Assembly (NCBI GenBank): GCA_963801475.1
Contig: CAWDEX010000001.1
Coordinates: 744,001 to 808,000 of the forward strand
Length of the DNA: 64,000 nt
Direction: 5' to 3'
From: DAOMFB01 sp963801475
Lineage (GTDB): Bacteria > Acidobacteriota > Thermoanaerobaculia > UBA5066
Positions 25,980-35,337 of the stretch are shown piece after piece (position 1 is the first letter of the stretch; each line of letters opens with the position of its first letter). The notes beneath the pieces were generated by a model, which did not search any database, was not told the DNA's origin, and saw only the letters and a program-made list of their open reading frames with translations. Made by a program: the position numbers and the translations under genes.

Positions 25980-26410
25980 CGCAACCTCCCTGAGCCAGCA
26001 GATAACGCAAGAAGGCGGCCGGATCAGCTCCAGCCCGAAGTTCTTTCGGCTTTGGTGCGAGAACTCCCTTGGCGGATTGGAGTTGCCCTCGGATGCCGGT
26101 GCGGAGAGTGTCCGGGGGTGAACGCGTCCCGCCCTATCCGAAAGGTGAGAGGCCTCTCTGAAGGGTGAGGGAAAGGCGGCCCGCTCCCGATAGACTACGT
26201 CTGCAGATGCCACCGGCGGCACCGAAGCCTTCCGGCCGGCACCAACGCTGACTTCCCCAGAGAGGCCCATGAGTTGCCTCTCCGGGTCGGAGGAAGGAAC
26301 GGGCCGTGTCCCCCCCGGCGCGGCGTCGTGTCGTTCCGGCGGCCCGTCAGTTTCGCGTTACTGCGCGCATTCTACGCGTCCGGATCGCCGCGAGACTCCG
26401 TCGTTTCTGA
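25980..26410. other. 431-base intergenic region with inverted repeats
   Basis: No credible gene; short open frames on the plus strand near 26270-26500 lack homology and run into the LytM gene antisense. A perfect 12-base palindrome GAGAGGCCTCTC lies at 26147-26158. A second copy of the same arms, GAGAGGC and GCCTCTC with a 9-base gap, lies at 26260-26282. A bulged stem AGCC-C-GAA / TTC-GGCT lies at 26036-26055. The stretch is less GC-rich than the genes around it. Confidence 0.5.
26256..26286 (-). terminator. inverted repeat downstream of the carB-ligase-LytM genes
   Basis: CCC-A-GAGAGGC, a 9-base loop, then GCCTCTC-C-GGG: seven paired bases, one mismatch and three more pairs. It lies about 125 bases beyond the LytM stop in the leftward direction. 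No T run follows, so a regulatory site is equally possible. Confidence 0.3.
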
Positions 26411-27397
26411 CTATTTCCAGAGGCTGGGGAGGGCGGTGTCGGGCGGGGCGGTGGGACGGTTCCGGAGCTCGGCCGCGGTGATCCAGTCGGCGTCGAGGAT
26501 GTAGAGGCGCGGATCGACCGGGAGGAAGCCGCCGGTGCCCTTTTTCCGGACCTCGTACCGGAGGCGCGGCGCCGGGGCAAAGCCGCTCGGACCGACGCGG
26601 CCGATCGGCTCGCCGCGCTTCACGCGGCGTCCGAGCCGGATGAGGTCCTTGCCAAGGTGCCCGAAAACGGTCCGCGTCTCATCGTCGTGGGCGATGACGA
26701 CCAGGTTGCCCAGAAGCCGCCACGCGGCATCTGCCTTGCGGCCGGCCGACCCGGTGTAGACAACGGTTCCGGCCGCCGGAGAGAGGACGAGCGTGCCCGC
26801 CGGCACGGCGAGATCGAGCCCCGGGAAGAACTCTTCCAGGCGCGTCAGCTCTGACGTCCGGGGTCCGAAGACGGCGACGGGAGCGGCGGAGGCCGGGTCG
26901 ACCGGAGAGCGGGAGGGAATCCTTAGCGGGTCGAGGCCGCCGGCCTCCGGGAGCGCCGCGAGGCGGCGGCGGAACAGTTCGAAGACGCGCAGGCGCCGCC
27001 GGAGCGACGCGACCGCCGACTCCATTACGTCGGGCCGCGGGGGCGCCGTCTTCTCGGGGAGAACGGTCGGGAGATCCGGCGGGAGCGGGACGTCGGCCAT
27101 GAGGCCGACGCGCGCGAGAAAGAGCTCGTCGGCGGCTAGCCGGCGCGAGAGCTTCTCCGCGCGCCGCCCGACGTTCTCGAACGCCTCCACGCCGCGGCGC
27201 GCCGCGGCGCGGAGCGCGAGGCGGTCGACGGACCGGACGAGGTCGAACACGAGGGACGGGGCGCCGGCCAGACCGAGAAACGTGACCGTTCCGGCCGCCA
27301 CGATGAACGCCGCGACCGTTCCTCCGAGGACCGGGCCGATCGCGACCGACCGGGTCTTCCGTTTCGGGTCGCCGGGGTGAAAACGGACCTCGCTCAC
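26411..27397 (-). CDS. LytM/M23-fold protein with degenerate active site
   Basis: Protein of 328 residues. One transmembrane helix lies near residues 18-45 and an arginine/leucine-rich helical, possibly coiled-coil, stretch at about 60-190 is followed by an M23-like domain at 215-315. The domain keeps the fold motifs GLDLAVPAGTLVLSPAAGTV and TVFGHLGKDL, but the first zinc histidine position is Phe (FFPGLDL) and the HxH of HLHFE is RLRYE. Loss of zinc ligands is typical of EnvC/NlpD-type amidase activators, so a non-catalytic role is inferred. GTG start gives the GTGA overlap with the ligase gene. Confidence 0.75.
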   Translation of the reverse strand: MSEVRFHPGDPKRKTRSVAIGPVLGGTVAAFIVAAGTVTFLGLAGAPSLVFDLVRSVDRLALRAAARRGVEAFENVGRRAEKLSRRLAADELFLARVGLMADVPLPPDLPTVLPEKTAPPRPDVMESAVASLRRRLRVFELFRRRLAALPEAGGLDPLRIPSRSPVDPASAAPVAVFGPRTSELTRLEEFFPGLDLAVPAGTLVLSPAAGTVVYTGSAGRKADAAWRLLGNLVVIAHDDETRTVFGHLGKDLIRLGRRVKRGEPIGRVGPSGFAPAPRLRYEVRKKGTGGFLPVDPRLYILDADWITAAELRNRPTAPPDTALPSLWK

Positions 27398-29370
27398 GGC
27401 GGGTCGGCGCCGATCTCGATGCCGAGGCGCCTCGTGTCGCCGGGACGGGCGGGACGGAACGTCTCCGAGACGGCGAGCCGAAGGACGCCGGACCCGGACA
27501 CCGGCAGGATCAGACGTTTCCACGTGTCGGCGGCGAGCGTCACGCGCCCCAGCGGGCGTTCGTTCCACGAAACGGCGACGTTGACGGGTCGGCGGTCGGG
27601 CCGCGCGTTCCGGACGGGGAGCGACAGCGATCGGGCGACGCCCGGCTCTCCGGCGACGCGCCAGGCGGCGGCCTCGCCCGTCCAGCGGAACCGGCGCCCG
27701 TCGGGCTCCCGCTCGACGCCCCAGGCGCCCGCCACGGGAGAGAAGCGGAAAGCGGCCTCCTCCGTGCGGGTGGCCCACGCCGTCCGCGCCACGCCGCCCG
27801 CGAGGAGGGCGATCACCCCGGCGAGCGCGACCGGAAGGAGCCCGGTGAAGAGCCGGGCCGTCCGGCCGTCCGGCCGGATCGGCAGGCGGGCGGTCAGAAG
27901 GCCGACGAGCGCAGCGATCTCGGGATAGACGAGGTGCGAGCCGAAAAGGAAGACGACGAGCAGGCCGATGAGGGCGGCGGCGGCGCCGACCGCGGGGAGC
28001 GCCGCGGCGGCCGACGTATCGACCATGAACAGCGCCCGCCCTGCCCCCCGGACGATGGCGAGTAGGAGCAGCAGCAGGAGAAAGCTGCCGGCGAGGCCCG
28101 ACTCGGCGAGCGTGCCAAGGTAGAACGACGGTGGGTGGTCGGTCCACCTCACCGGGTGTCCGAACTTATCGGCGACGTTCGGAAACTCTGTCCGAAAGCC
28201 GCCCAGCCCGATGCCGGCGATCGGCCGCTTCTGAAAGAGGGACCACGCGGCCTCGTAGAGGAGAAGGCGCTCGGGCGTTCCCTCCGACGGCGTTCGCTCC
28301 GGACGGAGCGTCGCCTCGACGCGCGCGAGAAGGGAGGAGCGAACGGCTCCCCGGTTCGGCCAGGAGAGCGCAGCGGCGAGCGCCGCCGCCGCGAGGATGG
28401 CGAGACCTCCGACGCTCCAGGCCACCCGCCATCGCCGGCCCCCGCGGGCTCCCGCGACGAGCCGCGTCACGCCCCAGATGACGTAGACGGCCCCGGCGGT
28501 GAGCGCGCCGATCAGTCCGGCGCGCGAGCCGGCGTCGGCCAGGATCAGCAGGACGAGCGCGACGCCGAGGGCGGCGAGGAGCCGCGCCGGCGCGGAGCCG
28601 GTCGTGGCGTACGCGAGAAGCGGCGCGAGAAGGAGGGCGGCGGCCACGCCGGCCGCCGAGGGATCGGTGAACACGCTCTGCGCGCGCCCCCACGCGCCCC
28701 ACGGCTCTGCCCGCCAGACCGGGAGGGTGCCGACCTTCTGCAGGAGGGCGACGCCGCCGGCGAGGAGGGCCGTCGCGACGAGGGCGGTGTCGATCGTCCG
28801 GCGCCCGGAGGAATCGGCGCCGAGACGCGCCGCCGCCCGGTAGATCCCGGCGGCGACGAGGAGCGACGCAAGGACCGCGAGGACATCGCGGAAGGCCGTC
28901 GCGGCGTCCTGGCCCAGCACGTTCACGACACGAGGGGGCGGGACGCCCGCCCGGAGGAGAAAGCTCGTCCGGAGGGCGACGAACGAAGCGGCCGCGGAGA
29001 CCGCGGCCGCCGCGGCGAGCGCGCGCCAGGCGGGGAGGAGCGGCGCCGGAGCCGGCGGCCCGTCGACGTCGTAGAGCCGTTTCAGGCACGACCCGGCGAG
29101 GTAGCCCGAGAGGAGGACCGGCCCGGACCAGGCGGGCTCCCGGCCGCCGAAGAGGAACGCCGAGACGCCGGAGCCGGCGACCGCGAGAAGGGCGAGGACG
29201 AACGCCGTCCGCGGGGCGGCGAGGGCGGCCGCGAACAGAACCAGGGCGGTCGCGACGACCACGGTCCGGTAGAGGGCGATCGGGGGAAGCAGAACGGGCG
29301 TCAGGACGGCGCCCAGGAGGGCCCAGCCGCACGCCGCGAGAAGAATGGGGCCGGGGCGAGGGTGACTCAC
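27394..29370 (-). CDS. O-antigen ligase / Wzy-like polymerase
   Basis: Polytopic membrane protein of about 658 residues with roughly 12 helices in the first 500. The Wzy_C-type periplasmic loop is visible around RPIAGIGLGGFRTEFPN and TDHPPSFYLGTLAESG, typical of WaaL/O-antigen ligase proteins. A C-terminal soluble beta-rich domain of about 130 residues follows the last helices. I chose the GTG reading VSHPRPGP, which leaves 25 bases after carB; an ATG at 29427 would add 19 residues and overlap carB. Suggests surface polysaccharide export, though no glycosyltransferases are adjacent. Confidence 0.75.
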   Translation of the reverse strand: MSHPRPGPILLAACGWALLGAVLTPVLLPPIALYRTVVVATALVLFAAALAAPRTAFVLALLAVAGSGVSAFLFGGREPAWSGPVLLSGYLAGSCLKRLYDVDGPPAPAPLLPAWRALAAAAAVSAAASFVALRTSFLLRAGVPPPRVVNVLGQDAATAFRDVLAVLASLLVAAGIYRAAARLGADSSGRRTIDTALVATALLAGGVALLQKVGTLPVWRAEPWGAWGRAQSVFTDPSAAGVAAALLLAPLLAYATTGSAPARLLAALGVALVLLILADAGSRAGLIGALTAGAVYVIWGVTRLVAGARGGRRWRVAWSVGGLAILAAAALAAALSWPNRGAVRSSLLARVEATLRPERTPSEGTPERLLLYEAAWSLFQKRPIAGIGLGGFRTEFPNVADKFGHPVRWTDHPPSFYLGTLAESGLAGSFLLLLLLLAIVRGAGRALFMVDTSAAAALPAVGAAAALIGLLVVFLFGSHLVYPEIAALVGLLTARLPIRPDGRTARLFTGLLPVALAGVIALLAGGVARTAWATRTEEAAFRFSPVAGAWGVEREPDGRRFRWTGEAAAWRVAGEPGVARSLSLPVRNARPDRRPVNVAVSWNERPLGRVTLAADTWKRLILPVSGSGVLRLAVSETFRPARPGDTRRLGIEIGADPP

Positions 29371-29395
29371 GGGGGGCTCGCTCCGGGCGCCGCGG

Positions 29396-32300
29396 TCAGA
29401 CCCGGACCTCCTCCTGGAGCGGCGCATACGAGAGGGCCCCGGCGGCGCGGGCCCGGATCGCCTCGATGGCCGCCGACGCCGCCGAGAGGGTCGTCAGGCA
29501 CGGGATGTCGCGCTCGAGCGCCGTCCGGCGGATGGCGACCTCGTCGTAGAACGACTCCCGCCCGAGCGGCGTGTTGACGACCAGCTCGACCTCGCCGTTG
29601 ATGAGGCGGTCGACGATGTTCGGGCGCCCTTCGGCCACCTTCAGGACGGGCGTCGCGGTGAGCCCGCCGGCCGCGAGGGCCCGCGCGGTCCCCGACGTCG
29701 CGAGGAGCGTAAACCCGAGCGAGGAGAGCTCCCGGGCGATCGGCAGGATGGCCTCCTTGTCGCCGTCGTGAACCGAGAGGAAGGCCGTTCCCTTCTCCGG
29801 GAGCCGGATCCCGGCGCCGAGGGCGGCCTTGAGGAACGCGAGACCGAAGCTCCGGTCGTGCCCCATCACCTCGCCGGTCGAGCGCATCTCGGGGCCGAGG
29901 ATCGTATCGACGCCGTCGAACTTCCGGAAGGGGAAGACCGGGGCTTTGATGGAGAAGCCGGTCAGGGGCGGCTCCTCGGTGAGGCCGACGTCGCGCAGGC
30001 TCTCGCCGAGGCAGAGGCGCGTGGCGAGGCGTGCGAAGGGGACGCCCGTCGCCTTCGCGACGAAGGGGACGGTCCGGGAGGCCCGCGGGTTGACCTCCAG
30101 AACGAAGAGCTGCCCTTCCTTGATGGCGTACTGGACGTTCATCAGGCCGACGACCCGGAGCGCCTTCCCGAGGCGCGACGTCGCGTCGCGGATCTCGCCG
30201 AGCGCCCCGCGCGGGACGCGTCGGTAGGGGGGGAGGACGGCGTACGAGTCACCCGAATGGATCCCCGCCTCCTCGATGTGCTGCATGACGCCCGCGATGA
30301 CGATCTCCGTCCCGTCTCCGAGGGCGTCGACGTCCAGCTCGAAGGCGTCCTCGAGGAACCGGTCGATGAGGACCGGCCGGTCGGGAAAGGCGGCGACCGC
30401 CTCCTTGAGGATCTGCCGGAGCGCCGTCTCGTCGTAGGCGATCCTCATCGCCCGCCCGCCGAGGACGTAGCTCGGACGGACGAGGAGCGGGAAGCCGAGC
30501 GATCGGCCCGCCTTCATTCCCTCGGCGACGGAGGAGGCCGCCGCCCAGGGCGGCGCCTGGAGGCCGACGTCGTTCAGGAGGTCCCCGAAGCGCTGGCGGT
30601 CCTCGGCCCGGTCGATCGCCTCCGGGGACGTGCCGAGGATCCTCACGCCCGCTTTCTCCAGCGGGTGCGCCAGCTTCAGCGGCGTCTGCCCGCCGAACTG
30701 GACGAGGACGCCGAGGGGCTTCTCCCGGTCGATGACGGCGAGGACGTCCTCGATCGTCAGCGGCTCGAAGTAGAGCCGGTCCGACGTGTCGTAGTCGGTC
30801 GAGACGGTCTCCGGGTTGCAGTTGACCATCACCGACTCGTACCCGGCTTCCGAGATGGCTTCCGCGGCGTGGACGCAGCAATAGTCGAACTCCAGTCCCT
30901 GCCCGATCCGGTTCGGCCCCGAGCCGAGGACGACGACCTTCCGGCGCTCGTCGGTGTCGGCCTCGTCCTCCGTCTCGTAACAGGAGTAGAGATAGGGCGT
31001 CAGGGACTCGAACTCGGCCGCGCAGGTGTCGACGCGGCTGAAGACCGGCGTGACGCCGACGGCCCGCCGCGCGGCGCGGACGGCGCCGGCCCCCGTTCCG
31101 GTGAGCTTGGCCAGATCCTCGTCCGAGAGACCGTGCTGCTTGGCCTGCCTAAGAAGGACCCCGTCGGCGAGCGCCGCCGCCCCCCGGGCGCGGACGGCCT
31201 GCTCCACGGCGATCACCTCGGTGAACCGGTCCAGGAACCAGGGGTCGATCCCGGTGATCCCCGCGACGGCCTCGACGGTCATTCCGGCCCTCAGGGCGGC
31301 GAGGACGGCGAAGACCCGCTCGGGACGCGGGACGCGGAGGGCGTCGGGCTTGGGCCGGCCGGCCGGCGGGGCGGGATGATCCACCCAGCCGCTTCGCCCG
31401 GTCTCCAGCGAGCGAAGCGCCTTGCCGAACGACTCGGCGAAGGTGCGCCCGAGGGCCATCACCTCGCCGACCGACTTCATCTGGACCCCGAGGGTCGTGG
31501 AGGCTCCGGGGAACTTCTCGAAAGTAAAGCGCGGCACCTTGACGACGACGTAGTCGAGCGTCGGCTCGAAGCAGGCGGGGGTCTTCTTCGTGATGTCGTT
31601 CGGGATCTCGTCGAGGCGATAGCCGACGGCCAGGAGGGCCGCGATCTTGGCGATCGGGAAGCCGGTCGCCTTGGACGCCAGCGCCGAGGAGCGCGACACG
31701 CGCGGGTTCATCTCGATGACGATGCGGCGGCCGGTCTTCGGCTCGACGGCGAACTGGATGTTGGACCCGCCGGTGGCCACCCCGACGGCCCGGATCACTT
31801 TCCGCGCGTCGTCGCGCATCGCCTGGTACTCGACGTCGGAGAGCGTCATCTGCGGGGCGATCGTGATGGAGTCCCCCGTGTGGACCCCCATCGGGTCGAA
31901 GTTTTCGATGGAGCAGACGACGACGAACGTGTCCGCCACGTCGCGCATCACCTCGAGCTCGAACTCCTTCCAGCCGAGGACCGACTCCTCGACGAGGACC
32001 TCGTGGACGGGAGAGAGCGCGAGGCCGCGCTTGACGATCGCCTCGAAGTCGTCGACGTTGAAGGCGATTCCGCCCCCGGTGCCGCCGAGGGTGTACGAGG
32101 GGCGGATGACGACGGGGAAGCCGAAGGGGCGCGCGACGGCGCGCGCTTCGTCGAGGCTCTTCGCGAGCCCCGAGCGGAGGACGCCCACGCCGGCCTCCTC
32201 CATTGCCTTCTTGAAGAGGAGGCGGTCCTCGCCGAGCTTCACGGAGCGGATGGAGGCGCCGAGCGTCTCGACGCCGTGTGCCGCGAGGACTCCCGCCTCG

Positions 32301-32608
32301 TCGAGCGCGACGGCGAGGTTCAGGGCCGTCTGCCCGCCGACCGTCGGCAGGAGGGCGTCCGGCTGCTCCCGGGCGATGATCGACGCGACGGTGTCACGCT
32401 CGAGCGGCTCGATGTAGGTCGCGTCCGCGAACTCCGGGTCGGTCATGATCGTCGCGGGGTTCGAGTTGACGAGGACGACCCGGTACCCCTGCTCGCGGAG
32501 GGCCCGGCAGGCCTGCGTCCCGGAGTAGTCGAACTCGCACGCCTGTCCGATGACGATCGGGCCGGACCCGAGGACGAGGATCGACTTGAGGTCCGTCCGC
32601 TTCGGCAT
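29396..32608 (-). CDS. carB: carbamoyl-phosphate synthase large subunit
   Basis: ATP-dependent synthesis of carbamoyl phosphate for arginine and pyrimidines. It has 1070 residues, full length. The duplicated ATP-grasp layout is plain: ILVLGSGPIVIGQACEFDYS in the first half and VVLGSGPNRIGQGLEFDYC in the second, with MNPRVSRSSALASKATG and VNPRASRTVPFVAKATG as matching binding loops. The C-terminal MGS-like allosteric domain is at about 930-1060. The ATG has a TAAACT ten bases upstream. The small subunit gene carA is not in the window. Confidence 0.96.
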   Translation of the reverse strand: MPKRTDLKSILVLGSGPIVIGQACEFDYSGTQACRALREQGYRVVLVNSNPATIMTDPEFADATYIEPLERDTVASIIAREQPDALLPTVGGQTALNLAVALDEAGVLAAHGVETLGASIRSVKLGEDRLLFKKAMEEAGVGVLRSGLAKSLDEARAVARPFGFPVVIRPSYTLGGTGGGIAFNVDDFEAIVKRGLALSPVHEVLVEESVLGWKEFELEVMRDVADTFVVVCSIENFDPMGVHTGDSITIAPQMTLSDVEYQAMRDDARKVIRAVGVATGGSNIQFAVEPKTGRRIVIEMNPRVSRSSALASKATGFPIAKIAALLAVGYRLDEIPNDITKKTPACFEPTLDYVVVKVPRFTFEKFPGASTTLGVQMKSVGEVMALGRTFAESFGKALRSLETGRSGWVDHPAPPAGRPKPDALRVPRPERVFAVLAALRAGMTVEAVAGITGIDPWFLDRFTEVIAVEQAVRARGAAALADGVLLRQAKQHGLSDEDLAKLTGTGAGAVRAARRAVGVTPVFSRVDTCAAEFESLTPYLYSCYETEDEADTDERRKVVVLGSGPNRIGQGLEFDYCCVHAAEAISEAGYESVMVNCNPETVSTDYDTSDRLYFEPLTIEDVLAVIDREKPLGVLVQFGGQTPLKLAHPLEKAGVRILGTSPEAIDRAEDRQRFGDLLNDVGLQAPPWAAASSVAEGMKAGRSLGFPLLVRPSYVLGGRAMRIAYDETALRQILKEAVAAFPDRPVLIDRFLEDAFELDVDALGDGTEIVIAGVMQHIEEAGIHSGDSYAVLPPYRRVPRGALGEIRDATSRLGKALRVVGLMNVQYAIKEGQLFVLEVNPRASRTVPFVAKATGVPFARLATRLCLGESLRDVGLTEEPPLTGFSIKAPVFPFRKFDGVDTILGPEMRSTGEVMGHDRSFGLAFLKAALGAGIRLPEKGTAFLSVHDGDKEAILPIARELSSLGFTLLATSGTARALAAGGLTATPVLKVAEGRPNIVDRLINGEVELVVNTPLGRESFYDEVAIRRTALERDIPCLTTLSAASAAIEAIRARAAGALSYAPLQEEVRV

Positions 32609-32618
32609 GGCCGCGGGG

Positions 32619-32624
32619 AGTTTA
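32619..32624 (-). promoter_or_regulatory. -10 element TAAACT upstream of carB
   Basis: Minus-strand TAAACT ending ten bases before the carB ATG. It predicts a leader of only a few bases and no Shine-Dalgarno sequence. Confidence 0.45.
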
Positions 32625-32650
32625 CGGGAAGGCGGACGGCCGGAGCGCGC

Positions 32651-33073
32651 TCAGCCGCGCCCGAGCTTCCCGAGCATCGCGAGCCCCTGGGAGACGAGAT
32701 CCTCGTGGCCTTCCGGCACCTGTCCCTGCGGCGTCATCTTGTCGATGAGCGCCGGGAGCATTTCGGAAAGGCCGGAATTCGCCGTTCGCTCGGGAAGGCC
32801 GAGCTTCGCCGCCAGCTCGCCGAGGTTCGTGTCGCCGAGGACCTGCGAGATCTGATCCGGCGAGATCGGGAGGTTCGCGCCGGTCCCGACCCACGACTCC
32901 GCCTGATTCCCGAGGCCCGCGGCCTTGAACTTCTCGAGGACGCCCGTCAGGCCGCCGTTCTGCTGCAGGATCTGGAAAGCGAGCTGAAGGAGCTGGTTTC
33001 CGCGGCCGGCCTGCGGGGAACCGCCGAGCAGGGTTCCGGCGAGGCTGCCGAGCATTCCGTCGAGTAGACCCAT
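32651..33073 (-). CDS. YidB-like DUF937 protein
   Basis: Protein of 140 residues of the YidB/DUF937 family, whose function is not established. Pattern MGLLDGMLGSLAGTLLGG is followed by LLQLAFQILQQNGGLTGVL and SWVGTGANLPISPDQISQVLG, the conserved block of the family. The ATG is supported by AAAGGAG about seven bases upstream. It lies 29 bases after the prolyl oligopeptidase stop and may be cotranscribed with it or use its own -10. Confidence 0.85.
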   Translation of the reverse strand: MGLLDGMLGSLAGTLLGGSPQAGRGNQLLQLAFQILQQNGGLTGVLEKFKAAGLGNQAESWVGTGANLPISPDQISQVLGDTNLGELAAKLGLPERTANSGLSEMLPALIDKMTPQGQVPEGHEDLVSQGLAMLGKLGRG

Positions 33074-33099
33074 CGTTTTCTCCTTTCGTCTCTCTCGCG

Positions 33100-33105
33100 A
33101 TGTTA
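33100..33105 (-). promoter_or_regulatory. possible -10 TAACAT for the YidB-like gene
   Basis: Minus-strand TAACAT that includes the stop codon of the prolyl oligopeptidase gene. It would give a leader of about 20 bases carrying the AAAGGAG site. Confidence 0.3.
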
Positions 33106-35289
33106 CGGGGTTCCGCCTCGCGAGGCGCCGAGCGCCTTCAGCAGGAAGGCCTGGATGTCGGCGGTCTCCTCGATCTGCTTGGCCGTCGGCTTGCCGGCGC
33201 CGTGGCCGGCCTTCGTCTCGACCCGGATCAGGATCGGCGCGTCGCCCCCCTGCGCGGCCTGGAGGGCGGCCGTGTACTTGAAGGAGTGGGCCGGCACGAC
33301 GCGGTCGTCGTGGTCCGCCGTGACGGCGAGGACCGCCGGGTACCTGGCGCCCTTCCGGATGTTGTGGAGCGGCGAGTAGGGGTAGATCCACGTGAACGCC
33401 TCGGGGTCGTCCGGCGAGCCGTAGTCGGAGACCCACGCCCAGCCGATCGTGAACTTGTGGAAGCGGAGCATGTCCATGACGCCGACCTCCGGAACGGCCG
33501 CGCCGAAGAGGTCGGGCCGCTGGTTCAGGACCGCGCCCACGAGAAGTCCGCCGTTCGACGCGCCCACGATGCCGAGGCGCTCGGGCGACGTCCACTTGTT
33601 CGCGACGAGCCATTCGGCCGCGGCGATGAAGTCGTCGAAGACGTTCTGCTTCTTCGCGAGCATCCCGCCCTTGTGCCACTCCTCGCCGTACTCGGCGCCC
33701 CCGCGGATCGAGGGCTGGGCGTAAAGGCCCCCGCTCTCGAGCCAGGCGATCCGGCCGGGCGAGAAATAGGGACCGAGGGCGACGTTGAAGCCGCCGTAGC
33801 CGTAGAGATACGTCGGGTTCTTTCCGTCCGGCTTCATTCCTCTCCGGTGGACGAGGAACATCGGGATCTTCGTCCCGTCCTTGCTGGCGTAGAAGACCCT
33901 CTTCGTCTCGTAGGCGGCGGGGTCGAAGTCGACCTTCGGCTTGCGGAAAACGGTGCTCGACCCCGTGGTGAAGTCGTACCGGAAGACCGTGGTCGGATAG
34001 GTGAAGGAGGCAAAGGCGTAGAAGGTCTCGGTGTCGGTCCGCTTCCCCGCGAAGCCGCCGAGAAGGCCGAGCGTCGGCAGGGAGATCTCCCTCTCGGGCT
34101 TCCCGGCCAGCGTGAAGATCCGCGCCTCCTCGGCGGCGTCCCTCATGTAACGGACGACGAGACGGTCGGCGATGAGGCTCACGCCGGTGATGACGTCGGC
34201 CGACTGCGGGACCACGTCCCGGAGGAGCGGCCTCGCCTTAGGGTCCGCCGCGAGCTCCTTCTCGAACGCCGCGAGGTCGACGGTCGCGACCCGGCCGCGG
34301 GGGGCGCCCCTGTCCGTCCAGACGTAGAAGAGCGACCCGACGTTGTCGACGACCTCGTACTTGGCGTCGAAGTCGTCGAAGAGCTTCTCGAAGGGCGCCC
34401 CCTTCCGCGACAGGTCGCGGACGTGGATCCGGTTTCGGGTGTCGGTCCCCTTCCAGATGCCCACGACGAGGTACCGCCCGTCGTCGCTCACGGACGCGCC
34501 GAAGCCGAGCTCCGGATCGTCCGGACGTTCGTAGACGAGGAGGTCCTCGGCCTGGGCCGTCCCGAGGCGGTGGTAGAAGAGCTTCTGGTTCTTGTTGACC
34601 GCCTCCAGCTCCTTGCCCGGGGCCGGGGCGTCGTAACGCGAGTAGTAGAACCCTTTCCCGTCGGCCGACCAGGCGGCCCCGGAGAACTTGACCCACTTCA
34701 GGAGGTCGCCGGCCTCCTTCCCGGTCCCCACGTCGAGGACCCGCCACTCGTTCCAGTCGGAGCCGGCGGCGGCGAGGCCGTAGGCGAGGTGCTTCCCGTC
34801 GCGCGAGACGGCGTATCCCGAGAGCGCCACGGTCCCGTCCGGGCTGAGGGCGTTGGGGTCGAGAAGGACGCGGGGCGTCCCGTCGATCTTCGGGAGGACG
34901 TAAAGAACGGCCTGGTTCTGGAGGCCGTCGTTCTTCTCGAAGAAGTAGAGGCCCCCTTCGCGGAAAGGGGCGCTGTACCGTTCGTAGTTCCAGAGTTTCG
35001 TCAGGCGCTCGCGGAGGTTCGGGCGCTCCGGGACGGAGGCGAGCCAGCCCTCCGTCAGCCGGTTCTCGGCCTCGATCCAGGCCCGGGTCTCGGGCGCGTC
35101 GGGATTCTCGAGCGGGCGGTACGGGTCCGCGATATTCCGCCCGTGATATGTGTCCACCGTGTCGGAGGTGGGCGCCGGCGGGTAGACGAAGGCTCTCTTC
35201 GGGTCGCCGCCCGCCGCGGGGAGCGCCAGGCCGAGGAGGAGGCAGAGCGAGAGGGGGAGGAGCACGTCGGTCTCGTACAGAATGGTCAT
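33103..35289 (-). CDS. prolyl oligopeptidase family serine peptidase (S9A)
   Basis: Serine peptidase of 728 residues cleaving after proline in short peptides. An N-terminal signal-like hydrophobic stretch (LLPLSLCLLLGLALPAAG) suggests export. The beta-propeller is at roughly 80-440. The alpha/beta-hydrolase part has the nucleophile S578 in GIVGASNGGLLVG, the aspartate in TADHDDRVVPAHSFKY and the histidine in KAGHGAGKPTAK. These are the exact signatures of POP rather than DPP4 or oligopeptidase B. Full length for the family. Divergent from lysC across 48 bases. Confidence 0.94.
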   Translation of the reverse strand: MTILYETDVLLPLSLCLLLGLALPAAGGDPKRAFVYPPAPTSDTVDTYHGRNIADPYRPLENPDAPETRAWIEAENRLTEGWLASVPERPNLRERLTKLWNYERYSAPFREGGLYFFEKNDGLQNQAVLYVLPKIDGTPRVLLDPNALSPDGTVALSGYAVSRDGKHLAYGLAAAGSDWNEWRVLDVGTGKEAGDLLKWVKFSGAAWSADGKGFYYSRYDAPAPGKELEAVNKNQKLFYHRLGTAQAEDLLVYERPDDPELGFGASVSDDGRYLVVGIWKGTDTRNRIHVRDLSRKGAPFEKLFDDFDAKYEVVDNVGSLFYVWTDRGAPRGRVATVDLAAFEKELAADPKARPLLRDVVPQSADVITGVSLIADRLVVRYMRDAAEEARIFTLAGKPEREISLPTLGLLGGFAGKRTDTETFYAFASFTYPTTVFRYDFTTGSSTVFRKPKVDFDPAAYETKRVFYASKDGTKIPMFLVHRRGMKPDGKNPTYLYGYGGFNVALGPYFSPGRIAWLESGGLYAQPSIRGGAEYGEEWHKGGMLAKKQNVFDDFIAAAEWLVANKWTSPERLGIVGASNGGLLVGAVLNQRPDLFGAAVPEVGVMDMLRFHKFTIGWAWVSDYGSPDDPEAFTWIYPYSPLHNIRKGARYPAVLAVTADHDDRVVPAHSFKYTAALQAAQGGDAPILIRVETKAGHGAGKPTAKQIEETADIQAFLLKALGASRGGTP

Positions 35290-35298
35290 AGGCGCGGG

Positions 35299-35304
35299 AT
35301 CCTA
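35299..35304 (-). promoter_or_regulatory. -10 element TAGGAT upstream of prolyl oligopeptidase
   Basis: Minus-strand TAGGAT ending nine bases before the ATG at 35289; no ribosome-binding site between. Confidence 0.4.
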
Positions 35305-35322
35305 ACGTGACTCGCGGGCCTG

Positions 35323-35328
35323 TACCAT
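35323..35328 (+). promoter_or_regulatory. -10 element TACCAT upstream of lysC
   Basis: TACCAT ends nine bases before the ATG at 35338. It faces the prolyl oligopeptidase promoter in a 48-base gap. Confidence 0.35.
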
Positions 35329-35337
35329 TGGCCGGCC

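Noticed and set aside
26269..26504. Two short plus-strand frames (70 and 76 codons)
   Set aside because: Overlap each other in different frames, no ribosome site, and partly antisense to the LytM gene.
29768..33067. Plus-strand open frame of 1099 codons opposite carB
   Set aside because: Exactly antisense to carB, composition dominated by Arg, Asp, Glu and Gly, no motif.
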